A stretch of 64,000 bases of DNA from Roseivirga pacifica (GTDB lineage Bacteria; Bacteroidota; Bacteroidia; Cytophagales; Cyclobacteriaceae), in the NCBI RefSeq assembly GCF_900111145.1, contig NZ_FOIR01000002.1:434001-498000 (forward strand), in the 5' to 3' direction. The notes under the pieces are model-generated. The model was not told the origin of the DNA, did not search any database, and was given only the letters and a program-made list of their open reading frames with translations. Below, in pieces: positions 1 through 8,535 of the stretch (within the stretch, counting starts at the first letter, position 1; each line of letters begins with the position of its first letter). A program made the position numbers and the translations under genes.

Positions 1-1030
1 TAATACCGCCAACTGCAATTACATCGGCTACATCGGCCGGAGCAGAAATGATTTGCCAGGCCGTATTACCCAAGTTTCCTGCTGATGTTATTAGTAAAAT
101 GCCTTTATCGGCAGCCAGCTGAGCCGCCTTTGAAATTACCGCAGTTTCACCGTCCATATCACTTGGGCTGTAGTCCATGGTTTCATCATCAAACTCAGTA
201 TAGCCCAAGGAGGTTTGAATGATATCAACACCCGCACTGTCAGCCATTTCTGCTGCAAACACCCAGTTGTACTCTTCTATTCTGTACTCTTGCGGAGCCT
301 CAGTAACCGAAAGAATGTAGTTAGCATTAGGCGCAGAACCGATATAGGTTTCAGAATTACCAGCAATTGCCGATAACACCCGTGTTCCGTGCGTTTGACT
401 GTTTTCTACTTGAAATGCGTTTGTAGTAAAATCTCTGGTATAGAGAACTCTATTATCGGCCACTAAATGAGCGAATTCATCTATCTGACGATAGTTTTCA
501 AAGCCCGAGTCAAACACTCCAATCAAGATTCCTTCCCCCCTAAATCCATCTTGATGCATTCGGTTTATACCTAGCATTTCGAGCTGAGAAGCAGTGATGT
601 TGCTACTTGCTGCCGTTGAAACCGTTTCAGATTGACTCGGTGTTTCATCGGCCGATTTGCTAAGTAGTGTATTCGGTGCTACTAGCTCAACTTTGGTAAC
701 ATAAGGCAGTGCCTCTATTAAAGGCAAAACAGATGAATCGGCCTGAATCAGCAATCCGTTCATCCATTTGGTGGTAAAATAAGTTTCCGCATCTAAGGAT
801 GCCACGCCAGCTACATAGTTCGGATCTACCGGCAAATCGGTGTTCGTAATGCTAATCCCTTGTTTTGACCTGCGTTGAATAGCACGTTCCGAAAGGAAAG
901 CTTCAGGCGTGTTAATGCTGTAAGGTGTGTTTGTTTTATCTGCAAAGAAAACCATAAACCTATGCTGACCATTAAGACCAAAGCACAGGAAAAGGAGCAT
1001 CAGGACGATACTAGTCTTCTTCCACATCAT
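1..1030 (-). CDS. S8 family serine peptidase (subtilase), 3' end cut by window edge
   Basis: Secreted subtilisin-like endopeptidase; about 343 N-terminal residues are visible. A signal peptide covers residues 1-22 (hydrophobic IVLMLLFLCFGLNG). The pro-region has the RAIQRR block common in Bacteroidota secreted subtilases. The catalytic Asp lies in VFDSGF (D174) and the His in THGTR (H214). An oxyanion-loop-like TSAGN is visible near the edge. The catalytic Ser and any C-terminal type IX sorting domain would lie left of position 1. The ATG at 1030 overlaps the upstream lipoprotein gene by 20 bp; a second in-frame ATG at 1027 is equally possible. The overlap implies co-transcription with that lipoprotein. 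Confidence 0.9.
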   Translation of the reverse strand, partial: MMWKKTSIVLMLLFLCFGLNGQHRFMVFFADKTNTPYSINTPEAFLSERAIQRRSKQGISITNTDLPVDPNYVAGVASLDAETYFTTKWMNGLLIQADSSVLPLIEALPYVTKVELVAPNTLLSKSADETPSQSETVSTAASSNITASQLEMLGINRMHQDGFRGEGILIGVFDSGFENYRQIDEFAHLVADNRVLYTRDFTTNAFQVENSQTHGTRVLSAIAGNSETYIGSAPNANYILSVTEAPQEYRIEEYNWVFAAEMADSAGVDIIQTSLGYTEFDDETMDYSPSDMDGETAVISKAAQLAADKGILLITSAGNLGNTAWQIISAPADVADVIAVGGI

Positions 1031-1739
1031 AAATATTACCACTCTCTATCAGTGTTTCTCTATAGTACTTACCGGATTGAATAATTCCGGCTCCAATCTC
1101 GCATTGGCCAGCAGTACTACAGTAAAGTAGTTGATTATACTCTTTTTTCACTAAACCTATACTATCTGCATAAACCTCGTAGCGCACATCTTTAGATACT
1201 ATGATATCGTCCAAGTTGCTTATTTCAACCTCCATTGCATGCAAAAAAGTATTCAAACCTACGGTATATGGCTCATCGAATGATAAGATTTTAGTGTCTG
1301 TCTCTGGCTGAACGTTGAAAATATTACGGTCCCATTCACGTCCTTCAATTGCCGGAAATACCAGCTTTACAAAAGGCACATTGTTTTCTACAGAAACTGC
1401 AATATCCTCTTCTACTCTGGCAGACCAAATTGAATCTAGCTCCCAACTCTCTTGGCTGTTCAACCTGCTGTAGCGCCTGATTGTATGCGAGGTACTCCCG
1501 TTATTATTAAAAGGCTCGCCTACTTCTTCGCGAATCTGATACTCTAAAGTATCGCTCATATCTACCGCCTCGTACTTTATTTCGTACACATTGTATATGC
1601 GGTATTGCCCTTCTTTTAGGTAGAAATAAGTCTTCCCTTGATCAGGGTCGGTCGGCTTTTCTGCCGCAACGTCTTCCCCACACGACCAAAGTGCTAGTGC
1701 AGTACAAATCATTAAGCTTAAGACCAAGTATCTCGTCAT
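1011..1739 (-). CDS. hypothetical lipoprotein
   Basis: A 242-residue protein of unknown function. The N-terminus is a type II signal peptide with lipobox LWSC (lipidated Cys20), followed by an acidic segment, so it is probably anchored in the outer or inner membrane. The body is rich in beta-strand-like stretches and resembles no family I can name. Its 3' end overlaps the start of the S8 protease gene by 20 bp, and a -7 promoter element sits 4 nt before its ATG, so it probably leads a two-gene operon. It may escort or inhibit the protease; that is speculation from position only. Confidence 0.8.
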   Translation of the reverse strand: MTRYLVLSLMICTALALWSCGEDVAAEKPTDPDQGKTYFYLKEGQYRIYNVYEIKYEAVDMSDTLEYQIREEVGEPFNNNGSTSHTIRRYSRLNSQESWELDSIWSARVEEDIAVSVENNVPFVKLVFPAIEGREWDRNIFNVQPETDTKILSFDEPYTVGLNTFLHAMEVEISNLDDIIVSKDVRYEVYADSIGLVKKEYNQLLYCSTAGQCEIGAGIIQSGKYYRETLIESGNIYDVEED

Positions 1740-1743
1740 GCTG

Positions 1744-1751
1744 CAAAAATA
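1744..1751 (-). promoter_or_regulatory. -7 promoter element next to the lipoprotein start
   Basis: On the minus strand TATTTTTG is followed by CAGC and the ATG at 1739. It matches the Bacteroidota -7 consensus TAnnTTTG. With a usual start site a few bases downstream, the mRNA would have almost no leader. No clear -33 TTG was found. Confidence 0.5.
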
Positions 1752-1943
1752 ATAGTAATAACGTATGTTATACTCCTGAATTATGGAATATTCAAAACTC
1801 CTTAATTAGACACCATTAGTGGCCTTTCCCCTAGCATTACCCGTAAAAACCTTTTTTATTAAAGATTGAACTAAGGCTAACAACTTTCCCTTTAATTCTC
1901 CTCAAAAACCAGAGTAGTTTTAGTCCATAGTGGTTTAATCAAT

Positions 1944-1951
1944 TACCTTTG
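1944..1951 (+). promoter_or_regulatory. -7 promoter element of the TrpF-like gene
   Basis: TACCTTTG matches TAnnTTTG and lies 26 nt before the ATG at 1978. The leader between them is A-rich, as is usual for this phylum. The -33 region is weak (TTTTAG near 1918). Confidence 0.45.
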
Positions 1952-1977
1952 CGCCAATTCGAATAAAAATTAAAAGT

Positions 1978-2574
1978 ATGGCACTGAAGACATTTGTAAA
2001 AGTTAGTGGAGTGAACAATTTGAGTGATGCACGTTACTGCGCAGGCATGGAGGTGAATCATATTGGATTTAATATTGAATCTTCTCACCCTAACTACACT
2101 AGCCCTCAGGACTATAAAGAACTTTCAGAATGGCTTTCAGGTGTTGAGTTTGTTGGTGAAATCACAAGTACCAATAGCGATATTTTGGCACTTTTGGCCG
2201 ACTACGATGTACATGCCATTCAAGTGGAAGACTTGGCACAAGTGGACACTGCCCTTACGACCGGTAAGGAAGTGATTTTTGCAACGGATGATTTGGACAC
2301 TGCTGAAAAAGCCTGGTCTGCTTCAGGTGAAAAACTTAAATACGTTTTGTTCGATTCTTCTAAAACCGAGTTGGATGCTATTGCTACTGCCGCCTTGTCC
2401 ACTCCTATTGTGCTGGCCGGTGGCTTTACCGATGAAGATGTAGAAGGTAAAATAGATTCGCTTAACCTCTTTGGTATTGCAATGAAAGGTGGTGATGAGA
2501 TTCGTCCTGGCTACAAAGACTTTGATGCATTAGCCGATATTTTAGAGGCCTTGGAAATTGACGACCTAGCCTAG
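1978..2574 (+). CDS. TrpF-like (phosphoribosylanthranilate isomerase fold) protein without the catalytic Cys
   Basis: A 198-residue TIM-barrel protein resembling TrpF. N-terminal VKVSGVNNLSDARY aligns with the KICGI-type motif of TrpF, but the catalytic Cys is Ser10. The general-acid Asp is kept in LFDSS (D126), and the phosphate-binding LAGG (147-149) and IRPGYKDF near the C-terminus are also recognisable. The substrate-binding Arg of the SxR motif appears replaced (SHPNY, 36-40). No trp genes are adjacent; the gene stands alone behind its own promoter. It is probably a paralogue with a changed or lost activity rather than the pathway enzyme. The family assignment is fairly sure; the function is unknown. 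Confidence 0.75.
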   Translation: MALKTFVKVSGVNNLSDARYCAGMEVNHIGFNIESSHPNYTSPQDYKELSEWLSGVEFVGEITSTNSDILALLADYDVHAIQVEDLAQVDTALTTGKEVIFATDDLDTAEKAWSASGEKLKYVLFDSSKTELDAIATAALSTPIVLAGGFTDEDVEGKIDSLNLFGIAMKGGDEIRPGYKDFDALADILEALEIDDLA

Positions 2575-2646
2575 CTGTTGGTTATTGCGATATTTTCGAA
2601 TGGTTTGGAATAATTCGATGCATGCTTAAAATTGCTACATTGAGTT

Positions 2647-3144
2647 ATGAAAAGAATACTTCTACTTGCCGCCCTTTGTTTCTCCTTTGCTTCAACCACT
2701 TTAGCACAAGAAGAGCTAACCACTTTTATCCTTGTTCGCCATGCCGAAAAAGGAACTGATGATGCCAGAAACCCGAACCTATCAGAGATAGGTAAAGCCA
2801 GGGCCGAAAAGCTGAAAACAGTATTAGCGTCTACAGAAATTGCGGCCATTTATTCTACTCCTTACAAGCGCACGGAACAAACGGTGGCGCCTATTGCTAC
2901 AAGTTTAGGCTTAAAAGTTCAACCTTACGACCCAAGTAACATGGACTTGGTGGTTGATGTATTGAAAGCACACAAAGGCAAAACCGTTTTAGTTTCTGGC
3001 CACTCCAACACCACACCAATAGTTGCTAACTTTCTACTTGGGGTAGAGAAATTCGGATGGCTGAAGGAAGACGAATACGACAAAATCTTTATCGTAACCG
3101 TTTCTGATATCGGTAAAGGAACTGTTAATGTGTTGAGTTACTGA
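2647..3144 (+). CDS. histidine phosphatase family protein (SixA/PGAM-like), exported
   Basis: A 165-residue member of the phosphoglycerate-mutase-like superfamily. A signal peptide ends near residue 20 (STTLAQ), so it probably acts in the periplasm. The phosphohistidine nucleophile is in VRHAEKG (H32), with Arg/Glu in the TPYKRTEQT stretch and the second His in VSGHSN (H119). The short length fits the SixA-like branch. The substrate cannot be read from the sequence. The gene converges on the TPR gene, with the two stop codons directly abutting. Confidence 0.88.
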   Translation: MKRILLLAALCFSFASTTLAQEELTTFILVRHAEKGTDDARNPNLSEIGKARAEKLKTVLASTEIAAIYSTPYKRTEQTVAPIATSLGLKVQPYDPSNMDLVVDVLKAHKGKTVLVSGHSNTTPIVANFLLGVEKFGWLKEDEYDKIFIVTVSDIGKGTVNVLSY

Positions 3145-4959
3145 TTAGAGTTTACAATGCTCTTCTAAAGCAGACTTGCCGTTTTCATCCCCCATTTCTG
3201 CTGCCTTCTTAAAATCCTTGCAAGCATCGAATTTATTGCTCAGGTTAATTTTAGCTAGCCCTCTTTCGTAGTAAATGTTCGAATCTTGTTCTAAATCTAA
3301 GGAAGAAGTAAAATCCTCGACAGCTCCCAAATAATCACCTATGGCCTCTTTCATTCTTGCTCTATGGTCATAATAAAGTGCAGCATTAGGAACGAGCTTT
3401 ATGGCTACAGAAATATCATGAATGGCTTGTTCGGTCATTGAAATTTCAAACTTAGAAATGGCCATATCTGCCCAAGCACTGTGTTGAGTCGAGTCTTGTA
3501 AAACTATTGTTTCATAAACTTCAATGGCATCCGCATAATTGTTCACTTCTGTAAGAGCATTAGCATAATTGGTACTATACTGGACATTACTGCTATCCAT
3601 AGCCATTGCTCTCTCAAAATTCACAATAGCAGAATCGTATCTTTCTAAGTAATACAGAGCAACCCCTTTGTAATTATATACCGGTGCCTCATTCAGGTTT
3701 AACATTTGTGCCTGACTATAATCATCAACAGCCAATTCATAATTACCTAATTCTGCGTTAGCAACCCCTCGGTAATAGAAGCCTATGGCATTAGTACTAT
3801 CGTATTGAAATGATTTTGAATAATAATCTACCACCTTATCATAATCTTGAAATCTAAATTGTAACAAAGCCATATTCCTTAGAATAGTAGCATCTGTTGA
3901 ATCTAATTCAATCGCTTTCAAATAATCAGACTTGGCTCCTTCATTATCGTTCAAGTAGTACTTTGATAAACCCAAGTTATTATAGTCAACTGGCTTAATA
4001 GTATCCCTTAGTTCAATAACACGATTAAAGTCTGATATAGCACCGTATTGATCTCCATGCTGACGCTTGGCTGCACCCCGCTTTGAAAGTACCGTAATAT
4101 CATTAGGCGCTAATCTATTTGCCTCATCAAAACGCTCAATTGCCCGATCATACTCCTGATTATCAAACGCTTCAACTCCTTCCTCATAGGCAATTAGTGC
4201 AGGACTCTTTTCTTTCTGCTTCAGAATAAATTCTGCGTATGCCTTCTTTGTTTGCTCGCTCATTTCAAATTCCTCGGGAGTCATGTTTAAAGAAAAGTCA
4301 AACTTGCTAACATTAAACGTAGTAAGGTCATTTGTGGCGTTTTGATAAATAAAGCGATGAGGCAAAAGCATTTCATTCGAAAGCTTGTAATCAAAATAAT
4401 ACTCTTCTGCACCCTCCTTTACAGTTCCAATTACATAATATGTGTTTTGATCAAAGTAGAATGTTTTAGATTCTTCGGTTCCCTCAACATCATTAGTCAA
4501 GACTAATTCATAAACATCCAAGGTGTCAAAAAGAACAAGCTCCTTAACATCGGAAGGTTCCCATCCACTATCCAGTAAATGCAAAACATCATTTTGCTTA
4601 TTATCAACAAAGTTTAGGTTATTACTTTGGTCACTAGCTGGCTCAAAGTTGTATTTGTTAGAAAATGGATCAAATTGCCACTCAAGCGTGTCATTAGATA
4701 TTCTAGTAAGCTTGGTTCCCAAAAACTCCATTTCAAGCTTCATAAAATTATTCTGCATCCAGACCCTAACAGGGATATCCTTCAACTGTCCAATTTCCAT
4801 TTGTCCTTCCATGAAAACTGACTGCTGGTCGGCCAAATCATAATCATAGCCCTCCAAAGTCTTTGAATACTTCTTTATTAAATTTTTACTCGAAATTTGG
4901 GCCGAAGTAGTCAAGCATAAGAGCAACAATAATGTTGAAATGAAGTGTGTTTTTCTCAT
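3145..4959 (-). CDS. exported TPR-repeat protein with N-terminal LolA/RseB-like region
   Basis: A 604-residue secreted protein. A signal peptide covers residues 1-20 (ending TTSAQ). Residues about 21-245 are beta-rich and resemble the lipoprotein-carrier (LolA/MucB-like) fold of Bacteroidota proteins; this is a tentative reading. From about residue 255 there are roughly ten tandem tetratricopeptide repeats, with canonical spacing of Ala, Gly, Tyr and Pro (for example AIERFDEANRLAPND). TPRs indicate a scaffold for protein-protein contacts in the periplasm or at the surface. It is followed downstream, without a gap, by a convergent gene and has no visible terminator. Confidence 0.82.
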   Translation of the reverse strand: MRKTHFISTLLLLLCLTTSAQISSKNLIKKYSKTLEGYDYDLADQQSVFMEGQMEIGQLKDIPVRVWMQNNFMKLEMEFLGTKLTRISNDTLEWQFDPFSNKYNFEPASDQSNNLNFVDNKQNDVLHLLDSGWEPSDVKELVLFDTLDVYELVLTNDVEGTEESKTFYFDQNTYYVIGTVKEGAEEYYFDYKLSNEMLLPHRFIYQNATNDLTTFNVSKFDFSLNMTPEEFEMSEQTKKAYAEFILKQKEKSPALIAYEEGVEAFDNQEYDRAIERFDEANRLAPNDITVLSKRGAAKRQHGDQYGAISDFNRVIELRDTIKPVDYNNLGLSKYYLNDNEGAKSDYLKAIELDSTDATILRNMALLQFRFQDYDKVVDYYSKSFQYDSTNAIGFYYRGVANAELGNYELAVDDYSQAQMLNLNEAPVYNYKGVALYYLERYDSAIVNFERAMAMDSSNVQYSTNYANALTEVNNYADAIEVYETIVLQDSTQHSAWADMAISKFEISMTEQAIHDISVAIKLVPNAALYYDHRARMKEAIGDYLGAVEDFTSSLDLEQDSNIYYERGLAKINLSNKFDACKDFKKAAEMGDENGKSALEEHCKL

Positions 4960-4969
4960 GTGTTAATTA

Positions 4970-5851
4970 TTAAGCATCTTCGGTTGTCGTTCTTAAGTCT
5001 AAGAACGCAATACCCGTCAATGCACTGATTAAGCTAATTAAAAAGAAGAGTGAAGCCAAAGCCACAGAAGAGGTTTGGTCAATCATAAAGTAGGTATAGC
5101 CGTAGGCAAATATAGCTTCTCGAATACCTATCCCTCCGGGCAGTGATATAGGCAGTGAGGCAGCTACTGAAGTAACCAAAAATAACGTCAGGTAGTCTAA
5201 ATACCCTACTTCTACGCCAATGGATTTTAGGATAAAAAAGGCACAAATCAACTGCAAGCCCTGAACGCCAAGTGCCTGAAGGTTTGTGGTGCTGATTACT
5301 GCTCTATAGGTAGGAAAAACATACTTTACCAAAAGGTAAAACAGCGGATAGGCCAAAATTAAACAGAGCCAAAGTAGAAACCCATATTCACCCAGAAGGT
5401 CCTTAGCTGATCCTAAAAAGCCTAAGCCTAAGGCTAAAACACCCAATGCTACTACCCCACTAATTCTATCTAACAAAGTGGCGGCAATAAGCCCTTTTAC
5501 AGGCGCCTGAAAGCGTTTGTTAAGTAAGTATACTTTATAACCATCTCCTCCTATTCCACCTGGCAAAAACTGGTTGTACAGCATGCCTAGGTAGTAAAGC
5601 TTTAGGTTGAATACTTCGTCAAGGTTTAAACCGAGTGCTCTAAAAAAGTAGTTTAAACGAAAGGCACTTAAGATTTTAGAAGCGTTGAAAGCCACAAAGG
5701 CCACAAATAGCCACCAGAAGTTTGCGGTAAGCACTAGGGCCTTGAATGCCTCGAAGTCGATATCGCGAACAACAAAGATGATAGCCACTACAGCAATCAC
5801 TAGTTGCACCCCAACCTTAGCCCACTTTTTAAGCTTTTGCTTCTCCAACAA
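4970..5851 (-). CDS. lysylphosphatidylglycerol synthase TM-region / UPF0104 flippase-type membrane protein
   Basis: A 293-residue integral membrane protein with about eight hydrophobic segments. It carries family landmarks of the LPG_synthase_TM group: a first helix followed by RDIDFEAF, the loop GGIGGDGYK, and LPGGIGIREA near the C-terminus. Stand-alone members are thought to move or modify lipid-linked substrates. The start overlaps the end of the GT2 gene by 23 bp, so the two are translationally coupled. That pairing suggests handling of a polyprenyl-phosphate sugar or glycolipid made by the GT2 enzyme. The exact substrate is inferred, not seen. Confidence 0.85.
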   Translation of the reverse strand: MLEKQKLKKWAKVGVQLVIAVVAIIFVVRDIDFEAFKALVLTANFWWLFVAFVAFNASKILSAFRLNYFFRALGLNLDEVFNLKLYYLGMLYNQFLPGGIGGDGYKVYLLNKRFQAPVKGLIAATLLDRISGVVALGVLALGLGFLGSAKDLLGEYGFLLWLCLILAYPLFYLLVKYVFPTYRAVISTTNLQALGVQGLQLICAFFILKSIGVEVGYLDYLTLFLVTSVAASLPISLPGGIGIREAIFAYGYTYFMIDQTSSVALASLFFLISLISALTGIAFLDLRTTTEDA

Positions 5852-6773
5852 AAGTCTCCTTTAAGCGATAAACCTTTTTGTTTTGCGACTCATAGTAAGT
5901 ACGCATCATCAGTTCGGCAATAATACCCACGGTAATAAACTGAATACCGCCAATCACCAAAATGGCACCTAACAATAAAAGCGGTCGTCCCCAGATATCT
6001 TCTCCAAAACCAAACTTAACGATCAGTAAGTAAAGGTTAATAAGCATACCAGCCGCAAAGGTCAGAATTCCTAAACCACCAAAAAGGTGCATCGGTTTTT
6101 TAAAGTACTTCTGAAAGAAAATCATCAGAATCAAATCGGCCATTACCTTAAACGTTCGGTTAATACCGTATTTTGATTCTCCGTGAATTCTGGCGTGGTG
6201 ATTCACGTCCACCTCTGTCATACGTGCGCCTTGCAGTTTGGCCAATACAGGAATAAAGCGGTGAAGCTCTCCGTACAAACCAAGATTTTTGGCGATATCT
6301 GAACGATAAATTCTTAGTGAGCAACCGTAATCGCTTAAGCGCACATCGGTGGTGTTTCTAATAATCCAGTTGGCGATTTTACTCGGGAATTTCCTCAATA
6401 CAAAGCCATCCTGACGGTTGGCTCTTACCCCTGCTACTACATCTAATCCAGACTCTTCTAGCTTAGCCAACATTACAGGAATATCGGCAGGGTCATTCTG
6501 AAGGTCACCATCCATTGTTACAATGTACTCTCCTTGTGCTGCATCAATTCCGGCAGACATGGCAGTACTTTGCCCATAATTCTGATTGAAGATAAGTAGC
6601 TTGGTTCTCTCGTTAGCCACCTTTTTAATGTTCTCAACCGTTTTATCTGTTGAGCCATCATCAACCAAAATCAATTCGTAATCAATTCCTTCTAACGCTT
6701 CGTACTCCTTCTCGCACAATGGAATTACATTGTCTTCTTCGTTGTAAACTGTTACGACAACAGAAAGCTTCAT
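5829..6773 (-). CDS. glycosyltransferase family 2, DPM1/GtrB-like, membrane-anchored
   Basis: A 314-residue polyprenyl-phosphate sugar transferase candidate. The GT-A domain begins at residue 3 (SVVVTVYNEED), has VDDGST at 37-42 and the metal-binding MDGD motif at 87-90 followed by LQNDP. Two transmembrane helices follow at about 230-250 and 267-290, the arrangement of bacterial GtrB-type enzymes that load a sugar onto undecaprenyl or dolichol phosphate at the cytoplasmic face. Coupled to the flippase-type gene (23-bp overlap) and divergent from a GT39 gene that could use the lipid-linked sugar as donor. Together the three form a plausible envelope glycosylation set. Confidence 0.9.
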   Translation of the reverse strand: MKLSVVVTVYNEEDNVIPLCEKEYEALEGIDYELILVDDGSTDKTVENIKKVANERTKLLIFNQNYGQSTAMSAGIDAAQGEYIVTMDGDLQNDPADIPVMLAKLEESGLDVVAGVRANRQDGFVLRKFPSKIANWIIRNTTDVRLSDYGCSLRIYRSDIAKNLGLYGELHRFIPVLAKLQGARMTEVDVNHHARIHGESKYGINRTFKVMADLILMIFFQKYFKKPMHLFGGLGILTFAAGMLINLYLLIVKFGFGEDIWGRPLLLLGAILVIGGIQFITVGIIAELMMRTYYESQNKKVYRLKETFVGEAKA

Positions 6774-6917
6774 AGACCTTTAAATTTGACTGCAAAATAA
6801 ACGAGTTCTGCCCCAATTACCTAACCATTGTACAATTGGTTGCTATGGCAGCGCTATCTCGAACAAAAAGCATCAACAGTTAGGCCGAAAAATAAGTTTC
6901 GGGGAGCGTTTTTTCTT

Positions 6918-6925
6918 TAGTTTTG
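6918..6925 (+). promoter_or_regulatory. -7 promoter element next to the GT39 start
   Basis: TAGTTTTG matches TAnnTTTG and is followed by CAGCCA and the ATG at 6932. The short distance suggests a leaderless or nearly leaderless mRNA. It also argues against translation from the in-frame TTG at 6923, which lies inside the element. Confidence 0.5.
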
Positions 6926-6931
6926 CAGCCA

Positions 6932-8506
6932 ATGAAGCCTTATCGCTCAATCGCCATTATAGCCGCACTGGCCATTGCCACCATGTTTGCCAACATTGGC
7001 GGACTGGATATTTATGCCTTGGATGAAGCGAAAAATGCAGAAGCCGCTCGCTATATGTTTGAAAGTGGAGACTATGTGGTGCCCTATTACAATGGGGATA
7101 TACGCACCGACAAACCACCTTTGCATTATTATTTTATGGCTGCTGGTTATCAGCTTTTTGGTGTCAATGCCTTTGGTGCTAGGTTCCTGTCGTCTCTTTT
7201 TGGTGTGCTTACGGTAATTATCACCTTCCTTTTTGTGCAAAAGCACTTTAATCAGCGAATGGCCATTTTCAGTAGTGTTGTGCTTATTTGCTCATTGCAC
7301 TTCAATTTGCAAATGCACATGTCGGTGCCCGATCCCTACTTAATCTTCTTTACCACATGGGCATTCTTTGCCTTTTACGAAGCCTACAAAACCGATTCTT
7401 GGGTGCATAAATTGGCTTATTATTTTGCTATTGGCTGCGGCATTTTGCTCAAAGGCCCCATTGCGATTGGCTTGCCAGGTTTAACCGCCTTGCTGTTCCT
7501 CATTATAAATAAAGACTTTAAATGGAAAACCATTTGGCGTTTGCAGCCATTTGGTGGCCTGTTGCTCAGTTTGACCGTTTCAGCACCTTGGTACTATGCG
7601 GTGCACAAAAAAACTAATGGCTTTTGGACGGAGGAATTCTTCTTCAAACACAACTTTTCGCGCTTTTCCGATGCTATGGAAGGCCACGAAGGCATTTTTC
7701 TAATGACTTTCGCCTTTGTGTTTTTGCTCGGAATGCTCACCTTCTTTCCCTTTGTGTTCCAGTCATTGAAGTTCGCTTTTCAAAAGCGTCAATCAGAAGC
7801 CATGCTTTATTGCCTAATTGGCGTAGTAGTGGTTGTTGGCTTTTTTAGCGTTTCTAGCACCAAATTGCCTAACTATACGGTGCCTTCCTACCCACTTTTG
7901 GCAGTACTCTTGGGTGTTTACTTGTCTCAGCTTGATGCAACTTGGTTCGATAAAATTGGAAATAGAGTCATATACTTCTTTTATGCTGTGTTAATCACCC
8001 TTTTTCCGGTTGGAATCTATTTTGGTTTGAAAGCAGCCCCAAGCTTAAACCACCTTACAGGCCTGTTTGTGTACTTTATTCCACTATCATTAGGTGGAAT
8101 ACTTCTGCTGGCAAACGGTTTTAGACGAACCAAAATGGAACAAACACTTGCAGTGAATAGCATGGCTTGGTTAGTGACAATTCTGCTTTTCTTTTACTTC
8201 GCCTTTCCGCAAGTAGATGCTGAAAACCCTGTGAGGAAGCTTGTTCCTAAGATGGACACCTCTAAAACCATAGTGGCCTACGAGCGGCTTAATCCAGCCT
8301 TTGTCTTTGCATTGGAAAGAGAAATTCCGCGCTATCCTACCATTGCTGAAGTAAAACAAGCCATGGCGGAACGCCCAAGCGGCTATGTAATCTCACGAAC
8401 CAACTATCGCGAAGCTCTTGAAGAAATTGATGGCCTCACCTATTTTGATGAAGCCAAAGATCTCTTCGAAAATCCTACAACACTTATAATGAAGTGGGGA
8501 GAGTAG
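6932..8506 (+). CDS. ArnT/PMT-like glycosyltransferase family 39 membrane protein
   Basis: A 524-residue polytopic membrane enzyme with around twelve hydrophobic segments, consistent with GT39 enzymes that transfer a sugar from a polyprenyl-phosphate donor on the periplasmic side. The first loop after helix 1 has LDEAKNAEAARYM, carrying the acidic catalytic pair typical of ArnT-like proteins, followed by RTDKPPLHYY. A soluble C-terminal tail follows the last helix. I chose ATG 6932 rather than the in-frame TTG at 6923, because the latter overlaps the -7 element. The acceptor (lipid A, protein or glycan) cannot be told. Confidence 0.87.
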   Translation: MKPYRSIAIIAALAIATMFANIGGLDIYALDEAKNAEAARYMFESGDYVVPYYNGDIRTDKPPLHYYFMAAGYQLFGVNAFGARFLSSLFGVLTVIITFLFVQKHFNQRMAIFSSVVLICSLHFNLQMHMSVPDPYLIFFTTWAFFAFYEAYKTDSWVHKLAYYFAIGCGILLKGPIAIGLPGLTALLFLIINKDFKWKTIWRLQPFGGLLLSLTVSAPWYYAVHKKTNGFWTEEFFFKHNFSRFSDAMEGHEGIFLMTFAFVFLLGMLTFFPFVFQSLKFAFQKRQSEAMLYCLIGVVVVVGFFSVSSTKLPNYTVPSYPLLAVLLGVYLSQLDATWFDKIGNRVIYFFYAVLITLFPVGIYFGLKAAPSLNHLTGLFVYFIPLSLGGILLLANGFRRTKMEQTLAVNSMAWLVTILLFFYFAFPQVDAENPVRKLVPKMDTSKTIVAYERLNPAFVFALEREIPRYPTIAEVKQAMAERPSGYVISRTNYREALEEIDGLTYFDEAKDLFENPTTLIMKWGE

Positions 8507-8535
8507 CCGCTCCTACTTGTGCAAGTCAAGTGAAT

